Shown here: one piece after another, positions 17,213 through 24,906 of the stretch
Layout of the letters: each line of letters opens with the position of its first letter
Numbering within the stretch: position 1 is the stretch's first letter
From: Pseudolactococcus hodotermopsidis
GTDB lineage: Bacteria > Bacillota > Bacilli > Lactobacillales > Streptococcaceae
Length of the DNA stretch: 64,000 nt
Direction of reading: 5' to 3'
NCBI RefSeq assembly: GCF_011170085.1
Contig: NZ_BLLI01000001.1
Span: forward strand, 1 to 64,000
The notes under the pieces: generated by a model
The model's database searches: none
The model's input: the letters and a program-made list of their open reading frames with translations, nothing else
What the model was told of the DNA's origin: nothing
Program-made: the position numbers and the translations under genes

Positions 17213-18787
17213 TCATTTCTCCTCGATTTTTAATCTAAGTTCAGGATAAAAATTTGTAATTTTATCTTCTCTGATAAATCCTTTAAATTTTAGTCCATTA
17301 TTTGCATACCCCTCAATAATTTGGTCTCCGTTGGGTTTAACCGTGATTTTACCATTCTTCATAGCCTCTTGTCCCCATTGATATATCTGCTCATCGCTAA
17401 TAATGTTAGTGTCATAAACAGTCTTAGGTTCTCTAATACTTTTATACTCAGTTGGAACTCGTGGTTGTCCGTCAATTCCTTTTTTGGGAATTTCATACTG
17501 AATTTCTTTTACTCCAGAAATTGCTGGATTCGTTTTTTCTGAAACAACTCGCCCGCCAACTTCGTCTAACTTTTCATAAAAATTGGACGAATTATGCCCC
17601 CCAACAATCCCCTTCTGTTGCGTAAAGCCTTCCACATTCTTCAAATGATTTACAGCATTTTCCCCTATCGGAATATCATTCACATCATCCATAACATTCG
17701 CAACATTAGCACCAGTACTAGCCTTAGTCTGCGACTTACTAGCCGCATAAGAAAGTCCAGCAATCAGCGCCAAATCAAGCAAACCACTCTTTGAACTATA
17801 CCAATAAATAGAATCCGCAAAGCCTCCAGCTTGACCCCACTTTTCCCAGCCACTAGGCAGCTGACCGTCCGTAAGATAATTTTTGCCGTCCCCTCGCCGC
17901 CTTGCCGCAAGGTCTAGCTCATAAATCTTCTCCCAACCAACAATTTCATACATACCAACAAAGTTTTTACCATATTTTTCAACGTAATCTTGTAGTTCCT
18001 CATCAAAAATACGCACACCGTCCTTGTCAATAAACCACATGATTTTAACTTCTTTGGTTTTCGGATCTTCATAAGGCATGGCATAAATGTTATATTTCTC
18101 TAACTCTTTTATTTTCGATTTGTGATACTTTTCTTCCTTTTCTTTAATTTTATTAGTTACGACAGTTCGCCATGACAAGTCTTTCGGCATAATAAAAGTG
18201 CCACTAGACCGATTCCAAGACTCTTTAACTTGTGAAAGACCTTGACTTATTGACGATTCCAAAATCTCAATTTCTGAGAAAATACTTGGAGAAAAAGCGT
18301 TAAATTCTCGTAAACTGTCTAATTTTTCTAAAAAAGCGCTTTTCATTTCCTCATATAATTCAATTTGTTCCTCATTAATTGAGAGGAGGGAATATCTAGC
18401 AAACTCAGGCATTAAATAAAAGTCTATATTATCGCGAATGTCATATAACATTCGAATTTGATTATCCAAGCGATCAATCGTTTCCACAAGTTCCGATTCT
18501 TTCCAATCACAGGTATCAACTCTAGCTTTATATTCTTCGGGAAATTTATTGACCGCCTCTTTAACAGCCTCGGCAAGCAAAATACCGCCCTCTGACAAAG
18601 GATATAAAACGGTCATAAAATATTCTTTAGCAGAATCATAAGTTTTACCGCTCAAATCCGCACTGTTAAAGTAAAAATCGCTGATTGCTCTTTGTAATGA
18701 ATGATAGCCGTCAATTCGACTATCACAACGTCTAGCAACACTTTCGGCTTGCATTTCGGAATCTGATAAATACATATCAATACTCAT
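17213..18787 (-). CDS. LXG-domain polymorphic toxin secreted by the type VII system
   Basis: 524 aa. Residues 1 to about 200 form the helical LXG targeting domain (LSGKTYDSAKEYF contains the L-x-G motif). A coiled linker is followed by the pre-toxin region MPYEDPKTKEVKIMWF to SKSQTKASTG (about 238-360) and a C-terminal toxin tip of about 150 residues (HLKNVEGFTQQKGIVGGHNS to FYPELRLKIEEK). The tip looks like a CDI-type ribonuclease but was not assigned to a named family. It is preceded by its two helper genes and followed by its immunity gene. The secretion machinery (EssC etc.) is not in this window. The LXG half is distinct from the repeated 3' half, consistent with exchangeable tips. Confidence 0.88.
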   Translation of the reverse strand: MSIDMYLSDSEMQAESVARRCDSRIDGYHSLQRAISDFYFNSADLSGKTYDSAKEYFMTVLYPLSEGGILLAEAVKEAVNKFPEEYKARVDTCDWKESELVETIDRLDNQIRMLYDIRDNIDFYLMPEFARYSLLSINEEQIELYEEMKSAFLEKLDSLREFNAFSPSIFSEIEILESSISQGLSQVKESWNRSSGTFIMPKDLSWRTVVTNKIKEKEEKYHKSKIKELEKYNIYAMPYEDPKTKEVKIMWFIDKDGVRIFDEELQDYVEKYGKNFVGMYEIVGWEKIYELDLAARRRGDGKNYLTDGQLPSGWEKWGQAGGFADSIYWYSSKSGLLDLALIAGLSYAASKSQTKASTGANVANVMDDVNDIPIGENAVNHLKNVEGFTQQKGIVGGHNSSNFYEKLDEVGGRVVSEKTNPAISGVKEIQYEIPKKGIDGQPRVPTEYKSIREPKTVYDTNIISDEQIYQWGQEAMKNGKITVKPNGDQIIEGYANNGLKFKGFIREDKITNFYPELRLKIEEK

Positions 18788-18802
18788 GCTTTTTTCCTCG
18801 CT

Positions 18803-19144
18803 TTAGTCAAATGATAATTTTTGTCTTTCGTAGCTAAGTTCTTCAATATCATAGCTAATTTGTTGTCTTTTAGATTGAATTTCCTCATAAGTTTCTTCTA
18901 AATTACTTAAAAATCGATTTGTTTTATAAGAAACATCTGACAATTTGCCATTCATGAAATTTGATAACACACTATCATTATGATAAAATTTTTCGCTTAA
19001 TTCAGTGAAAAACTGCTGTTCTTGATAATGATAATCTTGAAAATCATCTGTTACAAATTCAATATGACGATTTTCATTGGCTAGATTTTCTTCTTGTTGC
19101 TGTAAATAGCGTTCCTTAACGTATAATTCTTCCCATTCATCCAT
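18803..19144 (-). CDS. LXG-associated helper protein (DUF3958-like)
   Basis: 113 aa, almost wholly alpha-helical and highly charged (YVKERYLQQQEENLANENRH to DIEELSYERQKLSF). It matches in size, composition and position the DUF3958 proteins that bind the LXG domain of type VII toxins in streptococci (Lap2-type). It overlaps the upstream helper gene by 1 nt and precedes the toxin by 15 nt, so the three genes form one operon. It probably acts as a targeting chaperone in the cytoplasm. Confidence 0.75.
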   Translation of the reverse strand: MDEWEELYVKERYLQQQEENLANENRHIEFVTDDFQDYHYQEQQFFTELSEKFYHNDSVLSNFMNGKLSDVSYKTNRFLSNLEETYEEIQSKRQQISYDIEELSYERQKLSFD

Positions 19145-19449
19145 TATTTCAAATCTCCTAATAAATCATAATTGGGTTTAAAAATATTACCAAGTTCTTT
19201 ATCCAACGCCTCAAATTCTATCGCCACAGAATGTATATTCTCTGAAGCTGATTTAACTGCTAAGCCAACTTGTTTACTGAGACTATCTTCTTTTTGGATC
19301 GCTTCGTAAGCAGTCATATTACCTGACACAGTTGTTTGACTATCTTGAGTGACAACACAAAATTCTAAGATGTCAGTAACAGCATTTTTCAAACTTGTCG
19401 CTTTTGCTTGAGCAGTCCCTACATTACTTTTTAATGGCGTATTTCCCAT
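19144..19449 (-). CDS. LXG-associated helper protein (DUF3130/TIGR04197-like)
   Basis: 101 aa, helical hairpin with the size of WXG100 proteins. The C-terminal part contains FEALDKELG, which fits the FxxxD motif needed for recognition in Lap1-type (DUF3130) partners of LXG toxins. First gene of the toxin operon, with AAGGAAAAAAC upstream as ribosome site and a TATAAT-like box nearby. Expected to form a complex with the DUF3958 partner and the LXG domain for export through the type VII system. Confidence 0.75.
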   Translation of the reverse strand: MGNTPLKSNVGTAQAKATSLKNAVTDILEFCVVTQDSQTTVSGNMTAYEAIQKEDSLSKQVGLAVKSASENIHSVAIEFEALDKELGNIFKPNYDLLGDLK

Positions 19450-19554
19450 TGTTTTTTCCTTCGTATAATATTATTTACTATTTTTTAAAATCGTCGTATT
19501 CAATAAGTATACCACATAAACCATCAATGGGCAACTAACGTTACATAACAAAAT

Positions 19555-19601
19555 GCAATTTCAGACGATTTTCATCAAATTTACAAATAATTTTATCAAC
19601 A
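19555..19601. repeat. 47-bp direct repeat, right copy
   Basis: Identical to 14368-14414. It contains the last codons (LIKLFVNLMKIV) and stop of the serine hydrolase gene plus 6 bases beyond. A short AAAATG also precedes both copies, with a 3-bp gap in one. Confidence 0.85.
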
Positions 19602-20526
19602 AGTTCCGATTTTTAAGCCATTGCAAGCGGTCATCGTGCAGATGAACACGGTTGGATAAGAAAATCACTGCTTGTTTGGTAACGAGATTTATCATCAAGA
19701 AAGTTCCCGTGTAGCCCGTATGTATCAACCACTGCACGCCATTTTCAGACGTTTCGTCAAGTATATCCCAAGCTAAACTTCGTGGCATGTCGTCAGCCTG
19801 TGCATAATTCTGCAATAACTTCAAATAACGAGTATCTGAAAAATAAGCCTGACAAAATCGCACCAAATCATCCAAATCTGAAAATAGTCCCGCTGAACCT
19901 GTATGAACACCTAAAACTTGCGCTTTCGGATCATGCACCACGCCTCTAGGTAGCTCCCAAGCTGTTCTAACTGTCTGTTTTGGTGCGGTAAAACTTGTTC
20001 GTGTCATACCAAAAGGTTGAAAAACTTGCGTTTGCAAAATCACATCCAAATCCTGTTGAAAAATTGTCTCCAGCATAAAACCAAGCAAGATAAAATTAAC
20101 ATCCGAGTAATGAAATGATTTATCGTCAGTTATCTTGACCTGATTAAGCGCCACACGAAGTTGGTCGTAAGCTAGACGATTACGATTTTTGATAAAAGGG
20201 TCAACACCCGATGTATGTGTCAAAAGCTGGCGAATCGTGACTTGACCGCCTTCAAAATCAGGATAATAGTCCGTCAACAAGGCATCAAGCGCTAACTTGC
20301 CTGAAAATATCAAGTTAATAACCACCGTCCCAGTCCCGACAACTTTGGAAACGCTCGCCAAATCATAAGCCATATCAGGCTGCAAAGGTCGAATTTCGGG
20401 TTTTAAACTGTCATTGCCTATCACATATTTCTCTATTTCTGAACCATTGACAATAGCAAAAGAAGCACCTGGAAAAATTCCAGATGCTATGTATGCTTTT
20501 ACCATTTCAAGAACGTCTTGTCTCAT
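19561..20526 (-). CDS. Serine beta-lactamase-like hydrolase
   Basis: About 321 aa. Penicillin-binding-protein-like fold (class C beta-lactamase family): SxxK active site SVSK in YDLASVSKVVGTGT, YSD in FHYSDVNFILLGF at the position of the usual YxN, and HTG (LIHTGYTGTFL) in place of KTG. No signal peptide, so probably cytoplasmic or unusual; the substrate is unknown. The start at 20526 gives an ATGA overlap with cppA and is preferred over an upstream start at 20538. Its last 12 residues are encoded by the 47-bp repeat, so the native C-terminus may have been replaced. Confidence 0.85.
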   Translation of the reverse strand: MRQDVLEMVKAYIASGIFPGASFAIVNGSEIEKYVIGNDSLKPEIRPLQPDMAYDLASVSKVVGTGTVVINLIFSGKLALDALLTDYYPDFEGGQVTIRQLLTHTSGVDPFIKNRNRLAYDQLRVALNQVKITDDKSFHYSDVNFILLGFMLETIFQQDLDVILQTQVFQPFGMTRTSFTAPKQTVRTAWELPRGVVHDPKAQVLGVHTGSAGLFSDLDDLVRFCQAYFSDTRYLKLLQNYAQADDMPRSLAWDILDETSENGVQWLIHTGYTGTFLMINLVTKQAVIFLSNRVHLHDDRLQWLKNRNLLIKLFVNLMKIV

Positions 20527-21185
20527 TTCACGAACCAAAGTTCGATATTTTGTGCATCTGTCAAGGTCAAAATTTTACCTTTTTTATCAACATAATAGGC
20601 AAGACCAAGCGCATCAAATTGCTCAGAAACTGTTGTCAAATCAACTTCTTTTGGTACCTTAAACTCAATAATTTCCAAATCCCAAACACCGTCAGGAGCA
20701 ACCAATAAATCTGCTCCCTCTGCCATAAAATAAGAGATTTTACCAAAAGGCAACTTGACCGAGTTATGTTTTTCAGACAAGCCAAAGCCTTCAACATAAA
20801 TACCAAGGCTATTTTTAATATTTGGTGTATTGAGCTGAATTTCGGTCAAAATCACGTTAGCACCTGTACTTGGTACGATTTCAAACAAGTCTCCCTCAGG
20901 CGATGTTGCCTCAAAACCTTCGGTAAAATCAGGACTTTCAAGCACGATTTTACGCAATTTTTTAGCACCATTGACCGCACGAGTTCGCATACTAGGAGAT
21001 TCTTCCAAAATTAGGCACGCCTCATCGCGTGTTTTTGCTGATTTTCCGCCCAAAATAGCCAAGGCATTTTCCTCAACAATCACTTTCAAACCTAACACTT
21101 CTTTGTAGAACGCCAGATTCAAATCACGATTGTTGACACGAATAACGGGAATCATCTTTGTTACATTTTCAAAAACTGTTTTCAT
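20523..21185 (-). CDS. cppA: CppA-family protein (VOC fold)
   Basis: 220 aa. Two vicinal-oxygen-chelate-type halves; the N-terminal half (IPVIRVNNRDLNLAFYKEVL, about residues 13-32) is characteristic of CppA of streptococci and lactococci. CppA was described as a putative C3-degrading proteinase in streptococci, but the fold suggests a glyoxalase-like protein, so the true activity is unclear. Translationally coupled to the downstream serine hydrolase (ATGA). Confidence 0.8.
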   Translation of the reverse strand: MKTVFENVTKMIPVIRVNNRDLNLAFYKEVLGLKVIVEENALAILGGKSAKTRDEACLILEESPSMRTRAVNGAKKLRKIVLESPDFTEGFEATSPEGDLFEIVPSTGANVILTEIQLNTPNIKNSLGIYVEGFGLSEKHNSVKLPFGKISYFMAEGADLLVAPDGVWDLEIIEFKVPKEVDLTTVSEQFDALGLAYYVDKKGKILTLTDAQNIELWFVK

Positions 21186-21370
21186 TGTTGTGAGTCTCTC
21201 ATTTTCTCTTGTTTTTGCGAACTATTTACACTTTTATAAACTGCGCTAATACTATTATAATCAACTATTTCAATTTTTACAAAAATTTTGTCATCTCTTG
21301 GTATTTACAATGTTAAGAATTTTCTGTAAAATATAGAGACATACTATTACAAAAAGGAACTCTATACAAA

Positions 21371-22270
21371 ATGACTGAAACAATAATGCTCCATCTCATA
21401 AAATTTTTACTCATCACCTCGATTCTGATTCTTGCGATTGAAATTTTTGTTCATACAAGACGCCAAAAAATTAACATCATTGGCACACCGAAAAAATTTC
21501 TAACTGCTTTCGGAATTGGTTTTATTACTGATTTGCTGGATACTTGGGGAATTGGGTCATTTGCTACAACAACAACTTTCTTCAAGCTGACACATTTTAT
21601 TGATGATAATGACGATAGTCAATTACCTGGTACGATGAATGTTGGGCATGCGATTGCCGTTTTGATTGAGGCGCTTTTTTTCATCACAGCGGTCAAAGTT
21701 GAGATGATGACACTAATTCCCATGACTTCAGCGGCGATTGCCGGCGCACTTACTGGCACGCGCATTACCAAAAATTGGCCTGCTAAGCTCGTACAACGCG
21801 TTCTTGGCGTTCTTTTGGTAATTGCGGCAATTATCATGGCGACTCGGCTTTTGTTCAATATTGGCGCTGATATGTCAACTAGCTCGCATGGTCTGCATGG
21901 TATTTTACTTATTGTCGGTGTCTCTTTTAACTTCGTTTTGGGCGTATTGATGACTATGGGGCTTGGCAATTATGCGCCTGAACTCGTTTTCTTCTCGCTA
22001 GCTGGTGTCAATCCCATGATTGCCTTACCCGTGATGATGTTGGATGCAGCAATGATTATGTTCTCATCTGCTCAAGAATTCATCAAAAAAGATCGCGTCT
22101 ATTGGAATGGCCTATTGGGCATGATGATTGGTGGCATTTTCGGCGTCATTGTTGCTGCCAAGGTGATTACAAATATTGATATTGAACTGCTAAAAAAAGC
22201 AATGGTTGTCATCGTTATCTATACAGGAATTATGCTAATTCGTTCGTCGTTTGGAAAAGAAAAAAACTAA
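21371..22270 (+). CDS. TauE/SafE (TSUP) family membrane exporter
   Basis: 299 aa with about eight hydrophobic segments, the pattern of the sulfite exporter TauE/SafE family (DUF81). Seen are GFITDLLDTWGIGSFATTTT in the first half and a second related half (GVSFNFVLGVLMTMGLGNYA), consistent with the inverted-repeat topology. Exports a small organic or sulfur anion; substrate unknown. AAAAAGGAAC precedes the ATG. Divergent from cppA; TAAAAT about 30 nt upstream is a likely -10 box. Confidence 0.85.
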   Translation: MTETIMLHLIKFLLITSILILAIEIFVHTRRQKINIIGTPKKFLTAFGIGFITDLLDTWGIGSFATTTTFFKLTHFIDDNDDSQLPGTMNVGHAIAVLIEALFFITAVKVEMMTLIPMTSAAIAGALTGTRITKNWPAKLVQRVLGVLLVIAAIIMATRLLFNIGADMSTSSHGLHGILLIVGVSFNFVLGVLMTMGLGNYAPELVFFSLAGVNPMIALPVMMLDAAMIMFSSAQEFIKKDRVYWNGLLGMMIGGIFGVIVAAKVITNIDIELLKKAMVVIVIYTGIMLIRSSFGKEKN

Positions 22271-22935
22271 TCACAAATTACCAATAAATTCGTTGTTTTA
22301 TCCAAACATGTTTCAAAAACAACTTGTTCACGTTTGCCAGGCTGAACAATTGTTGGCCAATAATCTTTTTTTGGTGCTTTAACTGAAAAAGCATTGTCAT
22401 CAATTTTGACTATTTTTGAAACCTTGTACTCGCGTTCTTGTCCTTTATAATCGTACACCGTTATTTTTTCGCCTAAAGTCATTGTCGGCAATATCGAAAA
22501 AAGACCTGGATTGTGTCCGATAAAGTGCGTTGAGCGCTTATCTGCCACATTATTGACGGTCACACCACCCCAAGTTGAGCAAATCGTGGCGGGATTGTCA
22601 TTAATCAATTCTTGACCTTTGGCTAGACCACCGTCTTTATAATCATAATATTTCCCCCTAATCATAATCTTGCGTTGCAATGTCGTTGCTGTCTCAGGTA
22701 AATAACTGTTGCTATCATCATGAGATTTGGTAAACTCATCACCTGTATAGTCCGCTAATGAGCGCCCGTAAAGCCCTTTAACAATATCTGCATTATATCT
22801 TCTCAGTTGTTTATCAGAAATATGAGCCGTCAGATTGTGCTGATAGATAAAATAACCACAAATCGGCACAGCAATAATCGCAAGTAGACCTAGAATTAAA
22901 AACCAAATACTATTTTCTTTCTTTGCGTTTGTCAC
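22267..22935 (-). CDS. Sortase-family membrane transpeptidase
   Basis: 222 aa from a GTG at 22935, chosen because AAAGGAGG lies 8 nt upstream; the in-frame TTG at 22956 lies inside or before this site. One N-terminal membrane helix (IWFLILGLLAIIAVPICGYF). The extracytoplasmic part shows HFIGHNPGLFSIL (catalytic His) and VVFETCLDKTTNLLVI (catalytic Cys), the sortase arrangement, though the usual TLxTC is VFETC. Whether it anchors LPxTG proteins is not certain, since no substrate is nearby. It overlaps the convergent TauE gene by 4 nt. Confidence 0.75.
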   Translation of the reverse strand: MTNAKKENSIWFLILGLLAIIAVPICGYFIYQHNLTAHISDKQLRRYNADIVKGLYGRSLADYTGDEFTKSHDDSNSYLPETATTLQRKIMIRGKYYDYKDGGLAKGQELINDNPATICSTWGGVTVNNVADKRSTHFIGHNPGLFSILPTMTLGEKITVYDYKGQEREYKVSKIVKIDDNAFSVKAPKKDYWPTIVQPGKREQVVFETCLDKTTNLLVICD

Positions 22936-22999
22936 TACCTTTGCCTCCTTTGGCAAGTTTAAAATCTCCTACTTTCATTTTAACAAATATTTTCATTCT

Positions 23000-23029
23000 T
23001 TGTGAACCATATACAAAATATGTTATAAT
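23000..23029 (+). promoter_or_regulatory. Promoter giving a probable leaderless mRNA
   Basis: TTGTGA (23000-23005), 18 bases, TATAAT (23024-23029). The ATG of the CPBP gene begins 7 nt after the -10 box, so transcription is expected to start at or within 2-3 nt of the AUG. There is no ribosome site upstream. Confidence 0.65.
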
Positions 23030-23035
23030 GTAACC

Positions 23036-23758
23036 ATGGATTATTTTGAAATTATTGAACAAGAAAAGAAATCATCACCTCAAATCGAGTTTCCAGACAA
23101 TCATGAGCCGAAAGTTCAGACTTGGAAATCTCGTTTAACTTTTATCTGGTTTCTGCTACTTTGGCAAATTCAAAGAGAAGCGATTGGGATTCCGATTAAC
23201 AAGCAGCAACATTTTTCATTTTGGCGAATCGCTTTATTTCTAGCCATTTTCCTTGTCTGTCTTTGTTTAAGCTATCGTTGGGCACGCAAACATAACTTGA
23301 TTCCCAAAATTCATTGGCGCCTCTTCCCATTTGGCAAAATCGGCATAGGGCTTGCCTTGATGTTTGCAGTGGGGATTATCTCAAGTCTCGTCATGCGCCT
23401 CACAGGTGTGACCAACACGGAAAATCAAGAAGCGCTCAATGAAATGTGTAAAAGTTTACCTGTTATCGTCTATTTTATCGCTACAACTGGTGCGGGATTT
23501 TTCGAGGAAATGCTCTTTCGTGTTGGCTTATTTGAACTCCTATTTAACAAGTGGCCAAAAATCGCTGCTATCATGTCTTGCTTGCTCTTTACGCTTGCAC
23601 ATGTGCCAACTAACTTTGCAAGCTTTGTTGCCTATGGCTCGATGAGCCTTGTCCTGACTGGTCTTTACTATAAATATCGTAACTTTTATCTCAATTCATC
23701 TGTTCACTTTTTATGGAACAGCCTTGCGGTCATCGTTTTTCTGATGTCATCGAAATAA
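23036..23758 (+). CDS. CPBP-family intramembrane metalloprotease
   Basis: 240 aa. About six membrane helices with the CPBP (Abi/CAAX-protease-like) motifs: FFEEMLFRVGLFELLF (EExxxR, about 158-173), FTLAHV (conserved His) and HFLWNSLAV (HxxxN) at the C-terminus. Relatives process prenylated or peptide substrates or give bacteriocin immunity; the role here is unknown. The only plausible start is the ATG at 23036, which has no ribosome site and lies just after a -10 box. Confidence 0.85.
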   Translation: MDYFEIIEQEKKSSPQIEFPDNHEPKVQTWKSRLTFIWFLLLWQIQREAIGIPINKQQHFSFWRIALFLAIFLVCLCLSYRWARKHNLIPKIHWRLFPFGKIGIGLALMFAVGIISSLVMRLTGVTNTENQEALNEMCKSLPVIVYFIATTGAGFFEEMLFRVGLFELLFNKWPKIAAIMSCLLFTLAHVPTNFASFVAYGSMSLVLTGLYYKYRNFYLNSSVHFLWNSLAVIVFLMSSK

Positions 23759-23760
23759 CT

Positions 23761-23799
23761 AAAAATACCTTTGACTTCATTTTATCAAAGGTATTTTTA
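23761..23799 (+). terminator. Terminator after the CPBP gene
   Basis: AAAAATACCTTTGAC pairs with CAAAGGTATTTTT, ending in a T-run. It may act in both directions. Confidence 0.8.
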
Positions 23800-23825
23800 G
23801 ATTAATTTTCACGCATGCTAAGTAA

Positions 23826-23860
23826 ACAAAAAATCTCCGAACAAAAAGTCAGAGATTTTC
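23826..23860 (-). terminator. Terminator after the aquaglyceroporin gene
   Basis: Minus-strand AAAATCTCTGAC, a short loop, then a pairing GGAGATTTTTTG; begins about 7 nt after the stop codon. Confidence 0.75.
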
Positions 23861-23866
23861 AATCGC

Positions 23867-24757
23867 TTATTTCAAGAAAAGAATCTTAAATGTCGCAACT
23901 GCGGCAATACCCGCCAAAACTGGTGCAATGACTGGAACCCAAGCATACCACCATTTACTGTCAGCTTTGCTGTCCCCAAGAATTGATTTCGGCAAAATCG
24001 CGTGTAAGAGACGCGGACCAAGGTCACGCGCTGGATTGAGCGCTGGACCTGTTGCACCACCAAGTGAGGCAACAAGTGTCATCACAAGGAAACCAAGCGC
24101 CAAATGCGCAACTGAGAGCGAACCCGCGGTATAGTTAAGCGTCCCTTGTTTCAGAGCAGTGATAAATTCTGTGGATGTTTCAGCAATATTTGCTTGTGCT
24201 GCTTGCTGTTTAAGACTTTCAGTAATGAAACCAACAAGTTCTGAACCAAAGAAATTTTTCGTCAAAGCAAGCGCCCCGAAAAACAGAACAAATGAGCCTA
24301 CAAATTCATTCAAGAAACCATTGAGCCATGCACCACCGCGTGTCGCTGCATTACCGTCGTCAACATTGTCAATCGTTGAAAATGTCCCCAAGATATGGTT
24401 TGAGTTAGTTGTTTGCAAATAATAAGGGCGATAAATCATGACCAAGATAGCTTGACCAACGATAGCGCCAAGAAATTGTGCTACGATATATTGCGCAACA
24501 TGCGCCCAAGGGAAAAGTTTTGCGACTGCAAGACCTAGCGTGAAAGCTGGGTTGATGTGGTTACCTGAAACATTGCCAAACATCAAAGCAGGTATCATCA
24601 CGCCACAGCCGTAGCCCCAAGCAATCGTCATCCAGCCCGAAGCAAAGCCTTTAGTTCCTTTAAGGTCAACGTTTGCGACCGCTCCGTTACCAAGAATTAC
24701 AAGAATCGCCGTTCCGATAAATTCGGCGATGTATTTAGTCATCCATGTTACTTCCAT
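23867..24757 (-). CDS. Aquaporin / glycerol facilitator (MIP family)
   Basis: 296 aa, six helices and two half-helices with the NPA motifs GNHINPAFTLGLAV (about 64-77) and GPALNPARDLGPRLLHA (about 236-252). The Asp after the second NPA (NPARD) is typical of glyceroporins, so glycerol or small-solute passage across the plasma membrane is likely. The central loop between the two halves is longer than usual. The ATG at 24757 is kept; a start at 24742 (MTKYIAEF) with GGAAG before it is also possible. Confidence 0.9.
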   Translation of the reverse strand: MEVTWMTKYIAEFIGTAILVILGNGAVANVDLKGTKGFASGWMTIAWGYGCGVMIPALMFGNVSGNHINPAFTLGLAVAKLFPWAHVAQYIVAQFLGAIVGQAILVMIYRPYYLQTTNSNHILGTFSTIDNVDDGNAATRGGAWLNGFLNEFVGSFVLFFGALALTKNFFGSELVGFITESLKQQAAQANIAETSTEFITALKQGTLNYTAGSLSVAHLALGFLVMTLVASLGGATGPALNPARDLGPRLLHAILPKSILGDSKADSKWWYAWVPVIAPVLAGIAAVATFKILFLK

Positions 24758-24906
24758 TTTTTGTTGTCGTCTCCTTTAAATTTATAAGTACTTTACAAGT
24801 TTATCAGAAAAAAACGCTTGTGTAAAGAATTTATAAACCTTTTCCTTGAAATTTCAGTTTTATTTAAGTTTATTTTTCTGTTATAATTTGTTTTAAAGGA
24901 GATTTT

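Noticed and set aside
14555-19449. Prophage or conjugative element explanation for the toxin island
   Set aside because: No integrase, capsid, relaxase or type IV genes are present; the content is solely LXG toxin modules.
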